Of a stretch of DNA of 64,000 nucleotides, positions 58,601 to 64,000 are shown one piece after another. The position numbers and the translations under genes are program-made. This DNA is from an uncultured Eubacteriales bacterium (GTDB lineage Bacteria; Bacillota; Clostridia; Christensenellales; CAG-138): positions 1 through 64,000 of the forward strand of contig ONNZ01000021.1 in assembly GCA_900319345.1 (NCBI GenBank). Reading direction: 5' to 3'. The notes below the pieces were generated by a model. The model made no database searches, was not told the origin of the DNA, and saw nothing but the letters and a program-made list of their open reading frames with translations. Position 1 is the first letter of the stretch. The number at the start of each line of letters is the position of its first letter.

Positions 58601-60490
58601 ATGCATGCTTACTATCCCCTGCTGCTGACCGGCGGCATCATCGGCTTCATCTCCATCCTCCTCATCGTGGCCTACGCCTCCATCAAGGACAAGAAGCAGG
58701 CCATCGGCTTCGATCGACACATGAAGGACGGGGAGATCGTCCGCCGGCTCCTCCGGTACGCCAAGCCCTACCGGGGCCAGTTCATCTTCGTGGGCTGCAT
58801 CATGCTCTTCGGCATCGCCTACGACATCCTGTCCCCCACCATCATCGGCAAGGTGACGGACCTCATCAAGGACGATTTCGAGCTCCCGGAGCTCTACCGC
58901 CTGGTGGCTGCCTACGCGGGCATCCTCATCGTGTCCATGGTCTGCGTCTACGTCCAGGCCATCGTGCTCCAGAAGGTGGGCCAGAAGATCATCTCCGGCA
59001 TGCGGGAGGACCTGTTCACCCACATCGAGAGCCTGTCCCACGAGCAGATGAACGCCACCCCCGTGGGGAAGCTGGTGACCCGGGTCACCAACGACACCAA
59101 CGCCATCTCCCTCATGTTCACCAGCCTCCTCGTGAACCTGGTCAAGAACATGTTCGTCATCATCGGCGTGCTGGCGGCCATGATCGCCCTCAACTACGAG
59201 CTGACGCTGATGGTCCTCTGCTTCGTGCCCTTCATCGTGCTGTTCACCATGATCTTCCGCAAGTTCGCCCGCCGGGCCTACCGCCGGGTGAAGGATCGGA
59301 CCACGGACATCAACACCTACCTTTCGGAGAACCTGTCCGGCATCAAGATCACCCAGATCTTCAACCGGGAGGACGAGAAGCTTCGGGACTTCACCGACAA
59401 GAGCCTGGGCCTCGGCAAGGCGAAGCGGGACCAGATTTTGGTCTTCGGCATCTTCCGGCCCCTGGTCTACGTGCTCTACATCAGCTCCATCCTGTGCCTC
59501 TTCTATCTGGGCGGCAAGGGGTATCTGGACGGCGCGTCCTTCCTGGGGCAGACGCTGAACGCGGGGATCATCGTCAGCTTCTACATGTACATCAACAAGT
59601 TCTTCACCCCCATCCAGAACCTGGCCGAGCAGTTCAACTGGCTCCAGTCCGCCTTCGCCTCGGCGGAGAAGGTGTTCACCATCATGGACATCGAGCCCAA
59701 GCTGGTGGACGCGCCGGACGCCGTGGAGCTCGACCACGTGCGGGGCGAGATCGAGTTTCGTGACGTGTGGTTCAGCTACATCCCCGGGGAGTGGGTCCTG
59801 AAGGGCGTCTCCTTCCACGTGAACCCCCAGGACACCGTGGCCTTCGTGGGCGCCACCGGCTCCGGCAAGACCACCATCCTGTCCCTGATTTGCCGGAACT
59901 ACGAGTTCCAGAAGGGCGAGATCCTGATCGACGGTATGGACATCCGCAAGATCAAGACCGCGTCCCTTCGCAAGCACTTCGGCCAGATGCTCCAGGACGT
60001 GTTTCTGTTCTCCGGCACCATCCGCAGCAACATCCTGCTGGGTATGGAGGGAGTGGACGATGAGGAGATCATGGCCGCCTGCCGGTACGTGAACGCGGAC
60101 CACTTCATCGACCGGCTCGAAAAGGGCCTGGACGAGCCCGTGCGGGAGCGGGGCAACAACTTCTCCGCGGGCCAGCGGCAGCTGCTCAGCTTCGCCCGGA
60201 CCATCCTCCACAAGCCCGAGGTCATGATCCTCGATGAAGCCACGGCCAACATCGACACGGAGACGGAGGTGCTGATCCAGGACTCCCTGGAGAAGATGAT
60301 GAACATCGGCACCATGCTGATCGTGGCCCACCGACTCTCCACCATCCAGCACGCGGACAACATCCTGGTGCTCTCTAAGGGCGAGATCGTGGAGCAGGGC
60401 ACCCACCACCAGCTCCTGGAGCAGCGGGGCAAGTACTACCAGCTCTACACCCTGCAGTTCGAGAAAGAACGGCTCAGGCAGGGCCGATAG
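58601..60490 (+). CDS. Heterodimeric ABC exporter subunit 2
   Basis: A 629-residue fused permease-ATPase. A leading membrane helix (about 5-25), then six helices of the exporter domain (about 50-340) and an ATPase domain with Walker A GATGSGKTT, signature FSAGQRQLL and canonical Walker B VMILDEA. The catalytic Glu is present, in contrast to subunit 1. AGGAGG lies eight bases before ATG 58601. It exports drugs, peptides or lipids in known pairs. If subunit 1 is truly broken this protein lacks its partner. Confidence 0.9.
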   Translation: MHAYYPLLLTGGIIGFISILLIVAYASIKDKKQAIGFDRHMKDGEIVRRLLRYAKPYRGQFIFVGCIMLFGIAYDILSPTIIGKVTDLIKDDFELPELYRLVAAYAGILIVSMVCVYVQAIVLQKVGQKIISGMREDLFTHIESLSHEQMNATPVGKLVTRVTNDTNAISLMFTSLLVNLVKNMFVIIGVLAAMIALNYELTLMVLCFVPFIVLFTMIFRKFARRAYRRVKDRTTDINTYLSENLSGIKITQIFNREDEKLRDFTDKSLGLGKAKRDQILVFGIFRPLVYVLYISSILCLFYLGGKGYLDGASFLGQTLNAGIIVSFYMYINKFFTPIQNLAEQFNWLQSAFASAEKVFTIMDIEPKLVDAPDAVELDHVRGEIEFRDVWFSYIPGEWVLKGVSFHVNPQDTVAFVGATGSGKTTILSLICRNYEFQKGEILIDGMDIRKIKTASLRKHFGQMLQDVFLFSGTIRSNILLGMEGVDDEEIMAACRYVNADHFIDRLEKGLDEPVRERGNNFSAGQRQLLSFARTILHKPEVMILDEATANIDTETEVLIQDSLEKMMNIGTMLIVAHRLSTIQHADNILVLSKGEIVEQGTHHQLLEQRGKYYQLYTLQFEKERLRQGR

Positions 60491-60520
60491 GCTTTTCCCA
60501 CACGTTTTTCGGAATAAAAG

Positions 60521-60547
60521 AAGGACACGGCTGAAGGCCGTGTCCTT
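60521..60547. terminator. Bidirectional terminator
   Basis: AAGGACACGGC-tgaag-GCCGTGTCCTT between the convergent ABC exporter and tryptophanase-family genes; A-rich on the left and T-rich on the right. Confidence 0.85.
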
Positions 60548-60568
60548 TGCTTGTCGCTGGAGGAACGA

Positions 60569-62191
60569 TCACACGTAATAGGGCTCCAGGAAGGCGTGGA
60601 AGTGGCGCATGGGCAGGTTGTGGCCCATGACGATCCGCATGTTGGGGATGGACTCCCGATCCTGGTAGAGGGCGGAGACCGCGGCGATGACGTAGTCGAG
60701 GTGCTCCTGGCTAAGCTGGCTCCGGTTCACGGCGAAGCGCACCACGTTGCACACCTCCGCCTGCTGTTCGGGGGTCTTGAGGTCGTACTCCATGGAGTAG
60801 TCGCCCAGCTCCGACACCCGGATGCCGTAGCGCCGGATCAGCTCCAGGGAGAACCCCTCCCCCGCGAAGCTGTCGTGGCCCCGCTTGCCGTCGAAGAACT
60901 TGTCCATGTTCAGGTACACGCCGTGGCCGCCGGCGGGCAGCACCACGGGCAGCCCCGCCTTGTAGAAGCCCTGGGCCAGGTATTCGCACTGCTTCACCCG
61001 CTCGTCCAGGTACTCGAACCTTCCGCACTCGTAGAGGCCCGCGGCCAGGGCCATGATGTCCCGGCCGGACATGCCGCCGTAGGAGTCGTTGCCGTAGGAG
61101 GAGATCTGCTTCACCTTGAGGAGGATGCCCACGTCGGTCTTCACGGTGCCGTCGGGGTTGAAGTCGGAGAACTTCTTCCAGAAGTAGCCCTTGTCCCTAA
61201 AGGCGCAGACACCGCCCATGTTGGCGTGGCCGTCCTTCTTGAGGGAGGCGGTGAACCCGTCGCAGTAGGAGAAGAGCTCCTTGGCGATCTCGAAGATGGA
61301 CTTATCCTCGTACCCGGGCTCGTTCACCTTGATGAAGTAGCAGTTCTCCGCCCACCGGGCCGCGTCCAGCATGTAGGGGATCTCGTACCGGTGCGCGATC
61401 TCGGCCACCGCCCGGATGTTGGCCATGGACACGGGCTGGCCGCAGACCGTGTTGTTGGTGATGGTGGTATAGACCATGGGGATGTTCTCGGGCCCCAGCT
61501 CGTCGATCATCTGCTGGAGCTTCTCGAGGTCCATGTTTCCCTTGAAGGGGTTCTTCTCGTACTTGCCGCCCTCGGGCACCTCCCAAAGGAGGTCCTTGTC
61601 GTACAGGTTCCGGGGGATGGAGCCCATCTGCTTGATGTTCCCCTCGGTGGTGTCGAAGTGGCCGTTGCTGGGGATGGTGAAGCTCTTGCCCGGGTGCCGA
61701 TCGTTCAAAATCTTGGACACGATGGAGAACAACAGGCTCTCCGCGCACCGGCCCTGGGGCACCAGGAAGGTGTTGGGCCGCTCCATCTGGGCCGCGCCGC
61801 CGTTGAAGAGGCCGCCCTCGTACTCCACGAGATACAGCTCGTCCATGAGCTTTTCAATGTCCTCACAGCCCGTGCGGACCAGGTCCAGCGTGCGCTTTTG
61901 ATCGTCGCCCCGCTCGAACACGTCCCGCATGGCGTCCAGCAGCACGTAGTAGCCCTTGTTCCGGCCGTAGCTCTCGTCGCCCAGCATGAGGGCGCTCCAC
62001 TGCAGGTCGGTCATGGCGGTGGTGCCGGAGTCGGAGAGCATGTCCACGGTGAGCATGCCCGCGGGGAAGGCGAACTCGTTGTAGTGGGTGCTTCTCAGCG
62101 CCCTCTCCCGCTGTTCCACGGTGACCTGGGGGATGTTCCGCTTCACATAGGCGAAGGAGCGGGGAGCGGGTACGTTCAGGGGAAATTCCAT
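60569..62191 (-). CDS. Tryptophanase/tyrosine phenol-lyase family PLP enzyme
   Basis: A 540-residue beta-eliminating lyase. Asp276 in LDAARWAEN pairs with the PLP pyridine nitrogen, and Lys319 in SLKKDGHANMGG is the expected Schiff-base lysine. Family members split tryptophan to indole, or tyrosine to phenol, with pyruvate and ammonia. It is longer than E. coli TnaA (about 471 residues), with extra segments around 135-215. ATG 62191 is preceded by GGAGG at 11 bases; the frame extends to 62263. It lies downstream of an amino-acid ABC importer on the same strand, which may feed it; the substrate is undecided. Confidence 0.85.
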   Translation of the reverse strand: MEFPLNVPAPRSFAYVKRNIPQVTVEQRERALRSTHYNEFAFPAGMLTVDMLSDSGTTAMTDLQWSALMLGDESYGRNKGYYVLLDAMRDVFERGDDQKRTLDLVRTGCEDIEKLMDELYLVEYEGGLFNGGAAQMERPNTFLVPQGRCAESLLFSIVSKILNDRHPGKSFTIPSNGHFDTTEGNIKQMGSIPRNLYDKDLLWEVPEGGKYEKNPFKGNMDLEKLQQMIDELGPENIPMVYTTITNNTVCGQPVSMANIRAVAEIAHRYEIPYMLDAARWAENCYFIKVNEPGYEDKSIFEIAKELFSYCDGFTASLKKDGHANMGGVCAFRDKGYFWKKFSDFNPDGTVKTDVGILLKVKQISSYGNDSYGGMSGRDIMALAAGLYECGRFEYLDERVKQCEYLAQGFYKAGLPVVLPAGGHGVYLNMDKFFDGKRGHDSFAGEGFSLELIRRYGIRVSELGDYSMEYDLKTPEQQAEVCNVVRFAVNRSQLSQEHLDYVIAAVSALYQDRESIPNMRIVMGHNLPMRHFHAFLEPYYV

Positions 62192-62275
62192 ACTGTTTTG
62201 TGCCTCCAATTCGATTTGATTTAGAGATACCCCGGTCACCGCAGGGCGGCTGGCGGACAGCATCGGATCATATAA

Positions 62276-62304
62276 ATTGTAACAATCCCCCTGCGCCTCG
62301 TCAA
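62276..62304 (-). promoter_or_regulatory. Promoter of the tryptophanase-family gene
   Basis: Minus strand TTGACG (62299-62304), 17-bp spacer, TACAAT (62276-62281). The -35 box lies in the loop of an inverted repeat CCCCCTGCG (62287-62295) / CGCAGGGGG (62305-62313), which could be an operator or the terminator of the importer operon. Confidence 0.7.
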
Positions 62305-62341
62305 CGCAGGGGGAAGAATATACTTTTATACGGGGTCCCTT

Positions 62342-63079
62342 TCAGAGCACCTTGCTGAGGAAGTCCTGTGTCCGCTGCTGCCGGGGGTGGTCCAGGAGGT
62401 CCGCCGGGGCGCCCTGCTCCACGATGACGCCATCGGACATGAAGAGGATCCGGTCGCTGACCTCCCGGGCAAAGCCCATCTCGTGGGTGACGATGACGGT
62501 GGTCATGCCCGCCCGGACCAAGGCGCGGATGACGCTGAGCACTTCCCCCACCATCTCCGGGTCCAGGGCGGAGGTGGGCTCGTCGAAGAGCATCACGTCC
62601 GGCTCCATGGCGAGGGCCCGGACGATGGCCAGCCGCTGCTTCTGGCCGCCGGAGAGCTTGCGGGGGTACTCGTCCTTCTTGTCCAGCAGCCCGATCCGAT
62701 CCAGGAGGCGCAAGGCCTGCTCGTCGGCCTCGGCCTGGGTCTTCTTCTTCAGCAGCACCGGCGCCAGGGTCACGTTCTGCTGCACGGTCATGTGGGGGAA
62801 CACGTTGAAGTGCTGGAACACCATGCCCATCTTCTGCCGGTACCGGTCCACGTCGGTGCCCTTCCGATTGATCTTCTGGCCTTCGAAGATCACATCCCCG
62901 CCGTCGGGCTCCTCCAGAAGGTTCAAACACCGGAGGAAGGTGCTCTTGCCGCCGCCGGAGGGGCCGATGATGGCCAGGGCTTCCCCCTGATGGACCTGCA
63001 GGTCCACCCCCTTGAGGACGTGCACGCGGCCGAAGCTCTTGGTCAGGTTCCTGGTCTCGATCAAAACGGTGTCAGTCAC
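62342..63079 (-). CDS. Polar amino-acid ABC transporter ATP-binding protein (GlnQ-like)
   Basis: A 245-residue ATPase with Walker [10 protein letters not shown] (about 38-46), LSGGQKQR signature and Walker [15 protein letters not shown], the pattern of GlnQ/HisP proteins. It powers the permease whose gene overlaps it by eight bases. Together with the binding protein at the window edge it forms a polar amino-acid importer. Confidence 0.93.
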   Translation of the reverse strand: MTDTVLIETRNLTKSFGRVHVLKGVDLQVHQGEALAIIGPSGGGKSTFLRCLNLLEEPDGGDVIFEGQKINRKGTDVDRYRQKMGMVFQHFNVFPHMTVQQNVTLAPVLLKKKTQAEADEQALRLLDRIGLLDKKDEYPRKLSGGQKQRLAIVRALAMEPDVMLFDEPTSALDPEMVGEVLSVIRALVRAGMTTVIVTHEMGFAREVSDRILFMSDGVIVEQGAPADLLDHPRQQRTQDFLSKVL

Positions 63080-63755
63080 TTTGCTTCAGCCTCCTTTCGT
63101 AGGCGCCCACCAGCTTGCTGAGCACGAAGGTGAGCACGAAATACAGCACGCCCACGATGATGAGGCTCTCGAAGGCCAGGTAGGTCTGGCCCTTCACCAC
63201 CAGATAGGAGGTCATGAGGTCCCCCACGAAGAAGGTGGACGCCAGGGAGGTCTCCTTGATGATGGTGACGAACTCGTTGCCCAGGGCGGGCAGGATGTTC
63301 TTCACCGCCTGGGGTAGGATCACCTTGGTCATGGTCTGGCCCTTGGAGAGGCCCAGGCTCCGGGCGGCCTCGGCCTGGCCTATGTCCACAGCCTGGATGC
63401 CGGAACGGATGACCTCGGACACGTAGGCGGAGCTGTTGATGATCAGGGCCACGGCGATGCTGGCGAAGGTGCCGATCTCCAGGGCCGGGACCAGCAGCGG
63501 CACGATGAAGTAGCCGATGTACAGCTGCAGCAGCAGGGGCGTGCCCCGGATCACCTCCACGAAGGCGGTGACGATGGCCCGCAGGATCCACAGCGGGGAC
63601 ATCTTCATGATCGCCAGCAGGGCGCCGATGATGGCCCCGAAGAAGACCGTGATGGCCGCCAGGGCCAACGTGACGCTGACGCCCTTGAGGAGGAACACGT
63701 CCCAGTACTTGGCCAGGATCTTGATGATATTTTGGAAGACGGTGGTGAATGTCAT
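63072..63755 (-). CDS. Polar amino-acid ABC transporter permease (HisM/GlnP-like)
   Basis: A 227-residue permease with about five helices of the His/Glu/Gln/Arg/opine family: [14 protein letters not shown] (about 68-81) and the EAA loop [23 protein letters not shown] (about 130-152). It forms the channel for the ATPase encoded next, with overlapping genes. A hairpin separates it from the upstream binding-protein gene. Confidence 0.93.
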   Translation of the reverse strand: MTFTTVFQNIIKILAKYWDVFLLKGVSVTLALAAITVFFGAIIGALLAIMKMSPLWILRAIVTAFVEVIRGTPLLLQLYIGYFIVPLLVPALEIGTFASIAVALIINSSAYVSEVIRSGIQAVDIGQAEAARSLGLSKGQTMTKVILPQAVKNILPALGNEFVTIIKETSLASTFFVGDLMTSYLVVKGQTYLAFESLIIVGVLYFVLTFVLSKLVGAYERRLKQSD

Positions 63756-63820
63756 GGGACTTTTTTACCTCAGGAACAGATGCGAAAGCCATGTTTCCCA
63801 ATCAAAGTTCTTTGGGCTTG

Positions 63821-63842
63821 CCCCTTTCTTCCAAGAAAGGGG
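63821..63842 (-). terminator. Attenuating hairpin between binding protein and permease
   Basis: CCCCTTTCTT-cc-AAGAAAGGGG, located between the binding-protein stop codon and the permease start. Such hairpins usually let the binding protein be made in excess over the membrane components. The homopurine/homopyrimidine arms resemble the composite palindromes. Confidence 0.6.
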
Positions 63843-63864
63843 GCGTGCTTCCAATAAACACCTG

Positions 63865-64000
63865 TCAATTCGTGGGCGCGGTGCCGTCGTCGTTATAGCT
63901 GACCTCCGACGCCGTGGGGATGCCCGCCAGGGCCTTAGCGTCCTCGTACCAGCCGTCGTAATAGTTGGCGGCCATGGCCTTGCCGAGAGCGGCGTTGACC
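63865..64000 (-). CDS. Amino-acid ABC transporter substrate-binding protein (C-terminal part, cut by window)
   Basis: The last 44 residues of a solute-binding protein are encoded here, beginning VNAALGKAMAANYYDGWYED and ending APTN at TGA 63865. The ending fits the polar amino-acid binding family, and the position directly upstream of the GlnP- and GlnQ-like genes supports it. The N-terminus lies beyond the window. Confidence 0.75.
   Translation of the reverse strand, partial: VNAALGKAMAANYYDGWYEDAKALAGIPTASEVSYNDDGTAPTN

Overview
The window looks like a chromosomal segment of a high-GC, endospore-forming anaerobic Clostridia bacterium, plausibly a gut Oscillospirales-like lineage. The support is a SpoIIQ-type peptidase behind a sigma-G-like promoter, a lysine riboswitch, AGGAGG-type ribosome sites, a butyryl-CoA:acetate-type CoA-transferase, a tryptophanase-family enzyme, many diacylglyceryl-type lipoproteins, and TTGACA/TATAAT promoters with 17-bp spacers. 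The assignment is inference from gene content; no rRNA or taxonomic marker is present.

Layout. 1-7.6 kb: CoA-transferase (-), then divergently an ABC ATPase/permease/GntR operon, a MATE exporter, and a solute-binding lipoprotein/permease/ATPase importer. 7.7-10.5 kb: two adjacent membrane proteins with N-terminal TIR or TIR-like domains, one membrane helix and C-terminal leucine-rich repeats. 10.5-15.6 kb: membrane XRE regulator (-), a thioredoxin/CXXC/4Fe-4S redox trio, a GH13 glucosidase and a TetR regulator. 15.7-20.8 kb: MoxR/DUF58/DUF4129 set, rRNA methyltransferase and P-loop kinase. 20.9-23 kb: MFS transporter (-) and SpoIIQ-like peptidase. 23.1-33.8 kb: a large envelope operon containing a double ABC-2 permease, four tandem paralogous lipoproteins bracketed by identical 99-bp repeats, an ABC ATPase and a 697-residue surface protein. 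34-40.8 kb: BirA, tRNA-Arg(CCG), and a (-) MBOAT/DHHW/RCC1-repeat cluster plus a ThrE exporter. 40.8-46.3 kb: riboswitch-controlled NhaC-type transporter with a broken reading frame, TauE/SafE, M42 peptidase, glutamine amidotransferase-like hydrolase and BioY. 46.3-52.5 kb: lipoprotein plus MacA/MacB-type transport operon with two adaptors. 52.6-60.5 kb: methyltransferase (-), SH3 lipoprotein, a fifth lipoprotein paralogue, and a heterodimeric ABC exporter whose first gene is broken. 60.5-64 kb: tryptophanase-family lyase and an amino-acid ABC importer (-), cut by the window edge.

Several layers lie on top of the genes. There are five composite palindromes built from homopurine/homopyrimidine stems around a central stem whose sequence changes but stays paired. 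There are modular hairpin arrays joined by GTGATG or GTGAAAT linkers. A shared promoter block (CGAATWTGGGGYGT) precedes three envelope loci, two of which also carry TTACA half-sites every 11 bp. The TIR/LRR pair and the repeat-bounded lipoprotein cassette are the best candidates for undescribed systems. Two genes carry internal deletions with frame loss; whether these are real or assembly errors cannot be decided from the sequence.
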